In this document: positions 18,047 through 27,435 of the stretch, one piece after another
Layout: each line of letters starts with the position of its first letter
Numbering within the stretch: position 1 is the first letter of the stretch
Source: FEN-1297 sp963843605
GTDB taxonomy: Bacteria > Bacteroidota > Ignavibacteria > Ignavibacteriales > Ignavibacteriaceae
DNA length: 64,000 nt
Reading direction: 5' to 3'
NCBI GenBank assembly: GCA_963843605.1
Contig: CAWJLA010000001.1
Location: 1 to 64,000 of the forward strand
Notes under the pieces: generated by a model
Told to the model about the DNA's origin: nothing
The model's input: the letters and a program-made list of their open reading frames with translations, nothing else
The model's database searches: none
Position numbers and translations under genes: made by a program

Positions 18047-18619
18047 TCAAAATGAATTAAGTTTATACCGGAAAGAATTTTTCTCATTATAAAAGACAAA
18101 ATACAGACTAATAAAAATCTCAAGCGCGGATGTTATATAAAAGTAGTAAATACCGGTTTGCAGGTCGATAAAAATAATGAAGTTTTTAATGAGTAATGTT
18201 AGCACATAAAAATTTAATACAAAATAAAAAGCATTTATTTCGTAATTCAAGTTAATATCCAATACTGTTTTTTCCAGCGTCAGGTATAAAAGCGGGAAAT
18301 CAAGTAAAAATAATAATAAACGCAGGTAATGAATGTCCGCATAAATAGCAAAACAAATATCGACTACTGCAATAATAACTAGAACGGGCAGTTTCTGTCT
18401 AATTTTATTAGAATTCATGGCAGAATAAATTAATAGTAAAAAGACAACAATATATGTTCTGGAAGGCTGTACATGGAAGATCCAAATTAATCCCAAAGTT
18501 ACGGGATCCGAAAGTGCAAGGATTAAAAAGAAGAGAAATAACCGGCTTCTATATTGCCTGAAAGGAATTAGGGCCCAGATTATAATTGAAATTGCTAATA
18601 ATATGCTTGGTATAACCAT
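18047..18619 (-). CDS. hypothetical polytopic membrane protein
   Basis: A 190-residue protein almost entirely of hydrophobic helices, about six by eye (for example IPSILLAISIIIWALIPF, LFLFFLILALSDPVTLGLIW, LPVLVIIAVVDICFAIY). No catalytic motif or family was recognised. It starts 3 bases after the stop of the secreted 146-residue gene and belongs to the two-component operon, so it may be part of the sensing or output of that system. Confidence 0.65.
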   Translation of the reverse strand: MVIPSILLAISIIIWALIPFRQYRSRLFLFFLILALSDPVTLGLIWIFHVQPSRTYIVVFLLLIYSAMNSNKIRQKLPVLVIIAVVDICFAIYADIHYLRLLLFLLDFPLLYLTLEKTVLDINLNYEINAFYFVLNFYVLTLLIKNFIIFIDLQTGIYYFYITSALEIFISLYFVFYNEKNSFRYKLNSF

Positions 18620-18622
18620 ATT

Positions 18623-19063
18623 TTAAGGGCAGAACGGCGGACAATTTAACATTTCTTCGAGAGTGTAACCGCCGTTTGTTATTGTTAATACATTTGACCT
18701 ATTTTCTACGAAAGTTTCCGCACTATTACCTTTCTGAAGGAGAATCTGCAGTATCGAAACACTGCAAACTTTGAAAACTTCATTTTCGCTTATAATGAGA
18801 CCTAACGGATATAGTACATTTCTTTTATTATCTAAAATCACCAATTTCCCGTAAACAATATTTAACTGAATATAGTTCGAAGTATTTAAAATTAATGATT
18901 GTAAATCGGATGTATTTATGTTAACCGAATCGATTACCGTACCGTAAATACTGTCGGCTTCTGCTCCTGAATATATTTTTCCGATAGTCTGACTATAGCC
19001 GACAGATGCTAATGATAAACTTAAGACTATTATACATAAAAATGAAGTATTTTTTATTTTCAT
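18623..19063 (-). CDS. hypothetical secreted protein in the two-component operon
   Basis: A 146-residue protein with a classic signal peptide (FLCIIVLSLSLASVGYSQ, cut after about residue 25). The mature part is beta-rich with Cys in VFKVCSVSILQ and two at the very end (NCPPFCP), suggesting a disulfide. AAAGGTGG lies before the ATG. It is 39 bases after the response regulator and 3 bases before a membrane protein. No family was recognised. A periplasmic accessory or target of the two-component system is the simplest guess. Confidence 0.6.
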   Translation of the reverse strand: MKIKNTSFLCIIVLSLSLASVGYSQTIGKIYSGAEADSIYGTVIDSVNINTSDLQSLILNTSNYIQLNIVYGKLVILDNKRNVLYPLGLIISENEVFKVCSVSILQILLQKGNSAETFVENRSNVLTITNGGYTLEEMLNCPPFCP

Positions 19064-19102
19064 TTTGCCACCTTTCTAGGAAATCATGTAAAATAAATGA
19101 GA

Positions 19103-19777
19103 TTAATTTTCCAGCGACATATTATACAAAATTGCATATTTGATCAGCTCGGAAAGAGATTTAAGTTCTAATTTATGCATAATGTGAGATCGATGAGTAT
19201 CGACGGTTCTTATATCGATAAATAGTTTATTCGATATCTCCGCACTGGTGCAGCCGTCTCCGATTAACTTCAAAACTTCCAGTTCACGCCTAGAGAGATC
19301 GGGTTTCTTAATTTCGACTCTCTTGATATAAATAGAATCGTATTTCAGAATAAGTTCGGAAATCATATTTTCGGTAAAATCCTTTCCGAAATATCTCTCG
19401 CCGGCATATACTTTCCTAATTGCCTCGACCAGTTCTTCTTCCATAATATTCTTATTTACAAGGCCGGAACCTCCCGCAATTATCCCTGTATAGATATACT
19501 CTTCCGAATAATACATAGAAAGGAAAAGTATTTTTGCCGATTTGTCCTTTTCGATAATTTTTTTAGCGGCATCGGTGCCGGATGCCAACGGCATGGAAAT
19601 ATCCGTAAGAACAACGTCGGGTTGTAATTCAAGATATTTTTCGAACAATTCATCTCCGTTTTCAGCTTCTCCCTTAACTGTTATATCCGGGTACCCCGCA
19701 AGCATTTTAATTAGTCCGATTCTAAATAATTTATGATCGTCGGCGATTAAAATATTTATTTTTGATGTTTTAGTCAT
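19103..19777 (-). CDS. NarL/FixJ-family response regulator
   Basis: A 224-residue two-domain regulator. The receiver domain (residues 8-125) has the acidic pocket ADD, phospho-acceptor Asp in VVLTDISMP, and the conserved Lys in LVNKNI. A LuxR-type HTH (about 155-215) reads LSRRELEVLKLIGDGCTSAE and DIRTVDTHRSHIMHKL. It follows its cognate histidine kinase by 5 bases. On phosphorylation it should bind DNA as a dimer; the downstream secreted and membrane proteins are probable operon partners. Confidence 0.93.
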   Translation of the reverse strand: MTKTSKINILIADDHKLFRIGLIKMLAGYPDITVKGEAENGDELFEKYLELQPDVVLTDISMPLASGTDAAKKIIEKDKSAKILFLSMYYSEEYIYTGIIAGGSGLVNKNIMEEELVEAIRKVYAGERYFGKDFTENMISELILKYDSIYIKRVEIKKPDLSRRELEVLKLIGDGCTSAEISNKLFIDIRTVDTHRSHIMHKLELKSLSELIKYAILYNMSLEN

Positions 19778-19782
19778 TTTTA

Positions 19783-20913
19783 TTACTCTAAAGGAATATC
19801 AATTACCAACAAAGTGCCGTTTTTTTCGGATGTGTCAATCTTAAATACACCGTTAAAATATTCTACTCTTTCACGTATATTGATTAAACCGAAACCTGCA
19901 TGTTCTTTTCTTCCCGCAGGAATTCCCGTACCGTTATCGGCAATTAATATTTTAATCCTTTTATTCGAATTAATCAATTGAATTGAAAATTCTTTTGCAT
20001 TTGAGTGTTTAATAATATTATTAAGCGCTTCCTGTACAATTCTATAAATAGTTATTTCCAATTTGTTGTTTAGTCTTTCATTCAAACCAACGATATTAAG
20101 GCTGCCTTTGATAAAACCTGCCGCGGTAATTTTATTTACGATTGAAGCAAGCGTCGGCCCCAGTCCCATTTCTTTTAATGCAGTAGGAGTTAAGTTGAAC
20201 AAAATTATATTCAGTTCGGTAATTATTTTTTTCAGTGAATCGATAGAATTCTTAAATGAATCCGAGTGTGCCGAATTTTGTATAATGTCCTTATAATCAT
20301 TTAATAAATTCAATTTCAACAATAATAAATCCTGCCCTATACCGTCATGCAGTTCCCGGGCAATTCTTTGTCTCTCCTGCTCAATATTATTTTGAAGACT
20401 GTCGGAAAGGTTCTTTAATTTTTTTTCATTTTCAACTTTTTCGGTAATATTATGAAAATACAATTGTGCGATCTGCAGAGAGGAGATTCCCCTGAAAAGG
20501 ATAAGATAGCTTTTGGAATTAATATTATATAAAAATGATTTTGATCCGTCATTATTAATATAATCAATAACCGGTATGTCAATCTGAGGGATCAGTTCTG
20601 TTATTATTCGACCTTCAAGATTCCCTCCGGTTATCAGATTTTTTGCCGCATCATTTGTATAAATAACTTTTCCGTTCAGATCAGTCCTAATAACGGGGTC
20701 TGGATCCAGTTCGGCAAACAGCGCCATTAGTTTTGCATTTTTTAATTCAAGCTCGTTCGTTTCCATATTATGTTTTTCTCGGAGCGGAATAATTACATGC
20801 TTAAAGAATATATAAATCAATATGAACAGAATTACAGAAAAAAGTATAGTATAATAAACAGGGTCGCTTAAATTGCCGAGAAGCTTTATATATTGATCTA
20901 GCTCTTTACTCAT
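19783..20913 (-). CDS. NarX-type sensor histidine kinase with PAS domain
   Basis: A 376-residue kinase: one membrane helix (about 18-37, ILFSVILFILIYIFFKHV), a PAS-like domain (about 60-155, DPDPVIRTDLNGKVIYTND), a HisKA_3 dimerisation helix with the phospho-His in ERQRIARELHDGIGQDLLLL, and an HATPase domain with N-box EALNNIIKHS, DNGTGIP and GFGLINIRERV. The short N-terminal region suggests sensing inside the cell or in the membrane rather than by a large periplasmic domain. It transfers phosphate to the adjacent NarL-type regulator. Confidence 0.93.
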   Translation of the reverse strand: MSKELDQYIKLLGNLSDPVYYTILFSVILFILIYIFFKHVIIPLREKHNMETNELELKNAKLMALFAELDPDPVIRTDLNGKVIYTNDAAKNLITGGNLEGRIITELIPQIDIPVIDYINNDGSKSFLYNINSKSYLILFRGISSLQIAQLYFHNITEKVENEKKLKNLSDSLQNNIEQERQRIARELHDGIGQDLLLLKLNLLNDYKDIIQNSAHSDSFKNSIDSLKKIITELNIILFNLTPTALKEMGLGPTLASIVNKITAAGFIKGSLNIVGLNERLNNKLEITIYRIVQEALNNIIKHSNAKEFSIQLINSNKRIKILIADNGTGIPAGRKEHAGFGLINIRERVEYFNGVFKIDTSEKNGTLLVIDIPLE

Positions 20914-21231
20914 TGAACAGAATATTCATTTGTAACATTTAGATTTAATTTTTTAACCATAATCATATTATTAATATTATTCAAGCTGAAAGGTCCGTAA
21001 ACGATCTGCTTTTGATGAAGAGAATTTCACCTATTTCAATATATTTATTTCCGCAATTCGGTAATAATTCCCCGCTTACCGGCATATATTCAAATGCCAT
21101 TCCCTGCCCTAAGTATATTTTCAAAATGCTGACATGAACAATTATATCAATATCATATTGTACCTGCTTTAAAAATAATATTATTTTACTTTATAATAAT
21201 TAGTATAAATACTGATTTTTAATTTAAACTT

Positions 21232-21489
21232 GTGAATGTCATTCCGGATCCGGCATCGGCAATGATATATAATTCGAAGCTGAAAGTAATGTTAAACATA
21301 GGTTATTTCAATTTGACTATTACGTATTTCGAAGATATGAATGAAATGCACCTCCTTCCTATTCCGGCAGCATTGCGGAAAAATATATCACATGATTTTT
21401 ACATGTCCGGGCAAATGCAATATCTAAACCCTGTATCATACAAAAAGCTGCACGATAGCGTAGCCGGGTATATTGCCCGGGCTCATTAA
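21232..21489 (+). CDS. small ORF of uncertain reality
   Basis: An open frame of 85 codons starting with GTG, with an internal ATG at codon 11. The translation (KVMLNIGYFNLTITYFEDMN, HLLPIPAALRKNISHDFYMS) looks like protein, but there is no good ribosome site and no family was recognised. It stands alone between the histidine kinase start and the fucosidase end. It could be an eroded gene. The interval 20914-21231 shows nothing else. Confidence 0.25.
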   Translation: MNVIPDPASAMIYNSKLKVMLNIGYFNLTITYFEDMNEMHLLPIPAALRKNISHDFYMSGQMQYLNPVSYKKLHDSVAGYIARAH

Positions 21490-21590
21490 AAAATTATTCG
21501 ATCGGTATTTTTAAACTTTCAGCCCGATATTTCAGGCATGATTGATTTATTAATCTGTGAATTATCTTTAAAACAGCTTCACAAATATCA

Positions 21591-23306
21591 TCATACCATA
21601 TTTACTTTCAGCGAATATGCAAAATCACAAGGTTTTGTCTTAGGCTTTTGCACTTTTAGAGAAGCAGGTGTTTGAGTCCAGTTCAGCTTATTTACGCTGC
21701 CTAAAAGTTCTACATTTTGAACTTTTCCCGGATTTTGAGAAGAAGCAGTACCTAAATTTTGAATCTCAAAGCTATCGCCTTCGGGCCAGCCCAGAATAAT
21801 TGCATAAATTATATCGCCTTTCTTACTGCGGGTAAAACGAATGTCACTTGAATCCAAAGCACCGGTGCTGCTGCCTGAAAATGAGCCTGCTTTGATTTTA
21901 TGTTTACCTTCACCGAATATTTTCCACGGCCGGGTGGCATAAATTGCTTCTCCGTTAGTCTGCATCCAGGAACCTATTTCTTCCAGAATTGCTACTTCAT
22001 CAGGATCATTCGTACCGTCAGGCTTACCCGGTATATTAAGGATAAATGTACCGTTCTTGCTCACTGCGTCCACAAGCCACCTGATTACTTCGGCGGGTTT
22101 CATGTATCTGTGATTAAAGTAAAGATCGCGGTTGTAATGCCATTGTCCAATGCATGTTTCGGACTGCCAGGCGTAGGGCATAATTTGATCAGTTACCCCC
22201 CTCTCGTAATCCGCAATTACTGCTTTAGCATGTTTGTCGGGTACTTGTTTAATATTCAGAACGGCATCGAGTTTGTTATTATGAGTTTTTAAATAATGAT
22301 TGTAAAAATATGCTCCCAGATTCATACCAGCCCAGCCCAAAGGTAATCCGCCGTTGTCGAAATAAAGAAGATCCGGATCATGCTGATCTAACAGATCTCG
22401 AACCCTGTCATAAAAATTGCGGACATATTTTTCATCGGGATTTTCATTGATTTCATGTTTTCTTCCGTACAGTTCCTGGGGATCAAAGCCTTCCCACCAT
22501 TCAAGCTTGCCTGCTTCTTTTGTAAGTTGGCCGTCGTAAGGAATTCCGGCCGCAGACCCTGTCTTGTCGCACAGATGCGCAACCTGAAACCACCACCAAT
22601 TACGAGCCGCATGCACCGTGACTCCGAAACGAAGACCCTGCTGCCGTGCCGCTGCTGCCCAAGCTCCAATCACATCTCTGCGGGGGCCTATATTCTGAGC
22701 ATTCCACGCATGATGTTTGGAATTCCATGCATCAAACCCGTCGTGATGATTTGCCAACGCAAGAAATAATTTGGCTCCGGCTCTCTTATATCTTTCAATA
22801 AGAGCTTCAGGCTCCCAATTAAGCAGTGTCCATTGTGCACACAAATCTTTATATCCGAATTTAGTAGGGTGGTTGTAATGTTCGATTTGATAATCATATT
22901 GCCCGTTTCCCTGAATGTACATGTTACGTGCATACCAGTCTCCGCCTTCGGGAACACATTGCGGACTCCAATGTGCCCAGATTCCAAACTTGGCATCCCT
23001 ATACCAATCAGGAGCTTCGTAGTTAAGCAGCGAAGACCACTCAGGTTTAAAAGGTCCTACCCCTGCGAGATCTTTTGTGGCTGGTGAATTCAAAGTCACT
23101 CCATCCCAGGTACCCGGTCCTTCTTTTGTACCAGTAGGTCCCCAGCCTTCATCAACTACCTTTTGCCAATCGGAAACGGGAAAACCCGGTATTAAATCCT
23201 TATCATTGGAATTTATTTGCGGTATTTTGGTTAGGTTTAAGCCGAGCGGTATTGCAGCCGATGCCCCTGTTATTCCCAGAGTCTTACAAAATTGACGTCT
23301 CTGCAT
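21591..23306 (-). CDS. alpha-L-fucosidase, GH29, Tat-type signal
   Basis: A 571-residue glycoside hydrolase family 29 enzyme that removes alpha-L-fucose from glycans. MQRRQFCKTLGITGASAAIP looks like a Tat signal. The TIM barrel shows GIWAHWSPQCVPEGGDWYAR, AKLFLALANHHDGFDAWNSK and PDLLYFDNGGLPLGW; the Asp in YFDNGG is at the expected nucleophile position of the family. A short beta-domain ends the protein. It sits beside a broken LacI regulator, and a FucP-like permease lies 28 kb away. Confidence 0.88.
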   Translation of the reverse strand: MQRRQFCKTLGITGASAAIPLGLNLTKIPQINSNDKDLIPGFPVSDWQKVVDEGWGPTGTKEGPGTWDGVTLNSPATKDLAGVGPFKPEWSSLLNYEAPDWYRDAKFGIWAHWSPQCVPEGGDWYARNMYIQGNGQYDYQIEHYNHPTKFGYKDLCAQWTLLNWEPEALIERYKRAGAKLFLALANHHDGFDAWNSKHHAWNAQNIGPRRDVIGAWAAAARQQGLRFGVTVHAARNWWWFQVAHLCDKTGSAAGIPYDGQLTKEAGKLEWWEGFDPQELYGRKHEINENPDEKYVRNFYDRVRDLLDQHDPDLLYFDNGGLPLGWAGMNLGAYFYNHYLKTHNNKLDAVLNIKQVPDKHAKAVIADYERGVTDQIMPYAWQSETCIGQWHYNRDLYFNHRYMKPAEVIRWLVDAVSKNGTFILNIPGKPDGTNDPDEVAILEEIGSWMQTNGEAIYATRPWKIFGEGKHKIKAGSFSGSSTGALDSSDIRFTRSKKGDIIYAIILGWPEGDSFEIQNLGTASSQNPGKVQNVELLGSVNKLNWTQTPASLKVQKPKTKPCDFAYSLKVNMV

Positions 23307-23551
23307 ATTTTTACCTTCTGTTTTTGTTTTAAAATATATTTACTTAAAGTTCATGCACTTTAATCATGTGAGCAACCGGTGAAGAAATCATTAACTTCAT
23401 TGTGAATTTTCGAATTGAAGTTGTCCTACCCGCATAGTAAGATTGAAACAGTAGGAAAGCTCTCTTTATATTATTCAATATTTTGCCATGCCGGTCTTTC
23501 ACCTTATTTTTATAATACTGTAACCGAAATTATTCTTTAATAATGCAGCAA

Positions 23552-24087
23552 TTAGAGTGTTCTGATTATTTTGTTAGTCATTGTTTTCTTAATTCCCTCA
23601 TCAAATACAATATTCGGAAAATTCAAACCTTTCAAACCCCTGTCAAATAAAACAAGCGGAAAATCTCTATCTTTTATTTGCTCGAATATTGTCTTATCGT
23701 TTGTCTGCCGGGATACTGAAAATAGAAGACCGTTAACTCTCTTTCCTATTAATTTCTCAATAATAAATTTTTCTTTATTCCTGTTCTCTCTAGACACCGC
23801 AACAATTACGCTATGTTTCTCTACCTTGGCTTTATTGAAGAGATTATCTGTTGCGAAAGCAAAGAAACTGTTTTCCAAATCCGGAATAACTACTCCCGGA
23901 GTATATATCTGTGGCCGTTTAAATTTTGAGCGATCAGATTTGTCGTATAACAGAGTTCTTCGGCAGCAGCTTTGACATTATTCTTCATTGCCTCCGGAAT
24001 ATCGGGATGATTTCTTAACGCCTTTGAAATCGATATACGGATAACGATTAATTTTCTGGCTATGTCGGATTGTGTTGCATGAGTCAT
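23552..24087 (-). pseudogene. LacI-family regulator pseudogene
   Basis: The N-terminal frame encodes a degraded LacI helix-turn-helix (ATQSDIARKLIVIRISISKA, LRNHPDIPEAM, and the hinge NLIAQNLNG). It then shifts frame near 23890, and the next frame continues PGVVIPDLENSFFAFATD, through KRVNGLLFSVSRQTND and FPLVLFDRGLKGLNFPNIVF, before ending at about residue 180. LacI regulators are about 335 residues, so the C-terminal half of the sugar-binding domain is missing. Its place next to the fucosidase suggests it once controlled fucoside use. Confidence 0.8.
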
Positions 24088-24206
24088 ATTTATAATTACT
24101 CATCCGTCTACTTACCCGCGAAAGTAGCATTATTTAAGACAAGAAACAAATAAAAACTCATGCATTAAATTATCTGAAGGAAATTTTATATGGTTTTAAC
24201 AAAAAT

Positions 24207-25022
24207 TTATTTTAAATGAGTTAATTCAAGACTCATATCCCATAAACGTTTTCTTGCCTGCTTATCATATGCTTGAGATATGGCTTTTGCTTCGGTTTTA
24301 ACATTAAAATATTTTCCGGTTACATTCTTTAATTCGTCGGAGGTAGCCAGAAATATTTCGGCGTCGGCGCCTGTTTCAGGTTTACCCCAGGGCGTAATGT
24401 TAGAACGACGGACCATATTTGTATCCAGATAAGTGCCGGGATGGAGGCTGTTTGCCGTAATATTATCTTTCTTTAAGTCTTCCGCAAGGTCCATTGTAAA
24501 CATTATCAGTGCAAGTTTGCTTTGGCAGTATGCTTCGGTTGCATTAAAATGTTTTTCAAGCATTATATCGTCAAAATTAACTGTACTTTGCCCGGCCGAA
24601 CTTACATTTACAATTCGTGACGGAGATGCATTTCTCAGCAGCTGAATAAGAAGATGAGTTAACAGAAAAGGAGCCAAATAATTCACCGCAAAACGGAGTT
24701 CATAACCATCCTTGCCGTATCTTTCGTCGGCAAATCCCACTCCGGCATTATTTATCAACACATCGAGTGATTTATATTTTTCTTTTACTTCACCCGCAAA
24801 TTCTCTGACTTCATTTAATGAAGAAAAATCGGCAGTCAGACCATCAACTAGGTTGTTATCAGAATTCGTCTTCAGCTCATCAACTACTCTATTTACTTTT
24901 TCTTTGTTACGTCCGTGAATAATAACATGAGCCTTTTGCATCGCAAGTTTTTCAGCAGCTAATTTTCCTATACCGTCAGTGGCCCCTGTAATTAATATTG
25001 TTTGATCTTTAATTAATTTCAT
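24207..25022 (-). CDS. short-chain dehydrogenase (retinol-dehydrogenase-like SDR)
   Basis: A 271-residue classical SDR. The NAD(P) motif ILITGATDGIGKLAAEKLA is near residue 10, NNAG is present (VLINNAGVGFADERYG), and the catalytic Ser and Tyr-x-x-x-Lys lie in IVNVSSAG and AYCQSKLALI. A basic residue after strand 2 (HGRNKEK) favours NADP. ATG 25022 is taken rather than TTG 25028. It resembles the WW-domain oxidoreductase/retinol dehydrogenase branch. The substrate is unknown. Confidence 0.85.
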   Translation of the reverse strand: MKLIKDQTILITGATDGIGKLAAEKLAMQKAHVIIHGRNKEKVNRVVDELKTNSDNNLVDGLTADFSSLNEVREFAGEVKEKYKSLDVLINNAGVGFADERYGKDGYELRFAVNYLAPFLLTHLLIQLLRNASPSRIVNVSSAGQSTVNFDDIMLEKHFNATEAYCQSKLALIMFTMDLAEDLKKDNITANSLHPGTYLDTNMVRRSNITPWGKPETGADAEIFLATSDELKNVTGKYFNVKTEAKAISQAYDKQARKRLWDMSLELTHLK

Positions 25023-25217
25023 TTTCAATTCCGAATTTAATTTTTAAATAATTGCGGCATCTCTTAATTCGGCAAGCGGAATTAAATTACTTAAACGTTT
25101 CTTGCTTTTTTAAAGTGATAATTAATTTAAATACAGTGCCTTATTTTTTTTAATGAAGCGACATAAATTCTTCAATAAAATCCTAATACGAGCAATGAAA
25201 AATATTGTTTTCTAAAT

Positions 25218-26174
25218 CTATAAAACCAACACTATCTTCCCTGTCGTTTTTCCGGATTCAATCTGTTTATGGGCTTCGGGAAGATCTTTGAACTTGTATT
25301 CCTTTGAAACATGCGAATGAATTTTTCCCTCTTGCAATAATTTTGCAATTTGCTTCATATCATTTCCGTTTGAGTTTACCAAAATTCGATAGGTTTTTAA
25401 TCCTTTGGCTTTTGCTTTTTCAGCCGTCTCACCTTCGAATCCGGACTTTATGCTGATTACCGCTCCGCCGTTTCCTGCTGCTGCAATCGAACGAATTAAA
25501 TGTTCTTTATCCGGTATTGAATCAAAGACTATATCGGCATCGTTTACCCTGTCCTCAAATTTCTCGGACGTGTAGTCAACAAATTCATCTGCTCCGAGTT
25601 TTAGGACAAAATCTCTTTTGGAAGTTGAACCTGTCCCAATTACATATGCGCCCAGGCATTTCGCAATTTGAACCGCGTAATGACCGACACCGCCGCCGGC
25701 AGCATGAATAAGAACTTTGTCGCCCGATTTTATTTTTGCATAGGTTACTAATCCTTGCCATGCCGTAAGCGCAGCAAGAGTTGCGGCAGCGGCATCTTTA
25801 AAAGAAATATTTTGCGGCTTATGAGCTAATTGATCAGCCGCCGCGGCAACATATTCGGCATATGCTTTCCCGCTTCCCGGAAAGTTAACCATTCCGAATA
25901 CTTCATCACCTTTTTTAAATTCTTTTATATCTTTGCCGGTGTCTTCAACAATTCCGGAAATGTCCCAGCCCAGAATAAATGTATCTTCATCTTTACCCGG
26001 ATTTAAAATTCTCTGCAAAGATGCTTTGCTTTGTCTAACGGAAGCATCAACCGGATTTATTGATATAGCTTTTACTTTAATTAAAACCTCATCCGGTTTA
26101 ATTTTCGGAACTTCGATTTCCGATAAATTAAAATTTTCCGCACCTCCGTTTTCTTTTAGAGTATATGCTTTCAT
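25218..26174 (-). CDS. NADP-dependent quinone oxidoreductase-type MDR protein
   Basis: About 318 residues of the zinc-free medium-chain reductase family. The GroES-like part contains EVLIKVKAISINPVDASVRQ and GWDISGIVEDTG; the nucleotide-binding part contains VLIHAAGGGVGHYAVQIAK. The zinc ligands of alcohol dehydrogenases are absent. ATG 26174 is chosen over 26225 because AGGAG sits 6 bases before it and this avoids overlap with the aldo/keto reductase gene 17 bases upstream, with which it is probably co-transcribed. It likely reduces quinones or enones. Confidence 0.85.
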   Translation of the reverse strand: MKAYTLKENGGAENFNLSEIEVPKIKPDEVLIKVKAISINPVDASVRQSKASLQRILNPGKDEDTFILGWDISGIVEDTGKDIKEFKKGDEVFGMVNFPGSGKAYAEYVAAAADQLAHKPQNISFKDAAAATLAALTAWQGLVTYAKIKSGDKVLIHAAGGGVGHYAVQIAKCLGAYVIGTGSTSKRDFVLKLGADEFVDYTSEKFEDRVNDADIVFDSIPDKEHLIRSIAAAGNGGAVISIKSGFEGETAEKAKAKGLKTYRILVNSNGNDMKQIAKLLQEGKIHSHVSKEYKFKDLPEAHKQIESGKTTGKIVLVL

Positions 26175-26191
26175 TTTAATCTCCTGATTAT

Positions 26192-27202
26192 TTATCTGTC
26201 CTGAATTAATCTCTGCAGCATCCAATAAGGGTAAACTCTGGGCGGAGTACTCAGCTCATCAAGTTTGCCAACTTCTTCTACAGTCATTTCCCAATCGGCA
26301 GTTTTTAAATTATCGGCAAGCTGTTCTTTGGTTCTTGCGCCGATAATAACCGAAGTAACACCCGGTTTTCTGAGCAGATAATTAAGTGACGCCTGAGCGA
26401 TTGTTGCGCTATGATTTTTACCGATCTTCTCCAGCGCATCAACAATATCAAATCCTTTTTCCTCATCGAACTGCAGGAATTGATTTTCCGGATCGCTTCG
26501 TCTGGCATTTTGAGGTCGGGGTTTTCCTCTTCTGTACTTGCCCGTCAGAAAACCGCCGCCGAGCGGGCTCCACGGCAATATACCCAGATTCTGATCGAGA
26601 CATAAAGGCACAAGTTCGTTTTCCAGGTCGCGTGCAATCAATGAGTAATATGCCTGAAGAGTTACGAATCGTTCCAGATTTTGCTTATCGGAAATTGCAA
26701 GCGCTTTCATAAGCTGCCATCCGGTATGATTTGATGCACCGATATATCTTACTTTTCCGGCTCTTACCAGGTCATCCAAAGCTCTTAGCGTTTCTTCCTG
26801 CGGAGTATAAGGATCGAAACTGTGAAGCTGGTAAAGATCAATATAATCAGTTCCCAGTCTTTTTAAACTTGCATTGCAGTTTTCCGTAATATGATGTCGG
26901 GATAAGCCTACATCATTCGGTCCTTTTCCCGTTCGGCCTCTTACCTTGGTCGCTAGAATAATATCTTTCCGCCTGTTCCCCAGAGCTTTACCGAGCATCT
27001 CTTCAGCAAGACCTTCCGAGTAAACATCCGCCGTATCGAAGAAATTAATACCGCCTTCCAGCGATATATTAACAAGCTGATTTGCATCGTTCTGTTCAAG
27101 TTCGCCGATTGTTTTCCAGTAACCCCTTCCTCCGAACGTCATAGCGCCGAAACACAATTCAGACACTTTTATACCGCTGCTTCCAAGAAATCTCATTTTC
27201 AT
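26192..27202 (-). CDS. aldo/keto reductase
   Basis: A 336-residue NADPH-dependent aldo/keto reductase with the (beta/alpha)8 landmarks: catalytic Asp and Tyr in NFFDTADVYSEGLAEEMLGK, Lys in IILATKVRG, His in DYIDLYQLHSFD, and the cofactor loop VIIGARTKEQL. The length fits the YajO/Tas-like group. It is first in an apparent two-gene operon with the quinone-reductase-like gene. A homologous gene at 37604 is related but clearly diverged. The physiological carbonyl substrate is unknown. Confidence 0.88.
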   Translation of the reverse strand: MKMRFLGSSGIKVSELCFGAMTFGGRGYWKTIGELEQNDANQLVNISLEGGINFFDTADVYSEGLAEEMLGKALGNRRKDIILATKVRGRTGKGPNDVGLSRHHITENCNASLKRLGTDYIDLYQLHSFDPYTPQEETLRALDDLVRAGKVRYIGASNHTGWQLMKALAISDKQNLERFVTLQAYYSLIARDLENELVPLCLDQNLGILPWSPLGGGFLTGKYRRGKPRPQNARRSDPENQFLQFDEEKGFDIVDALEKIGKNHSATIAQASLNYLLRKPGVTSVIIGARTKEQLADNLKTADWEMTVEEVGKLDELSTPPRVYPYWMLQRLIQDR

Positions 27203-27435
27203 TTTTCATCTCCTATATTTAAATAATTAGTAAATCAGTTACGAACGCTTCCACTCTGCCGCATTCTAGCTCAATTATGTTCGCCTTTATGTGCCGGAAA
27301 TCAGAGGGAAATTATCACCATGTGCAAACACCCGGGCAATATCTTTCCGCTTACCATGTTACTCAACAGTCCGCTGGTAATTAGACAGTAAGGAATAAAA
27401 TTGATGCCCGTTTCCCGGCATAATGTAATTAAAGA

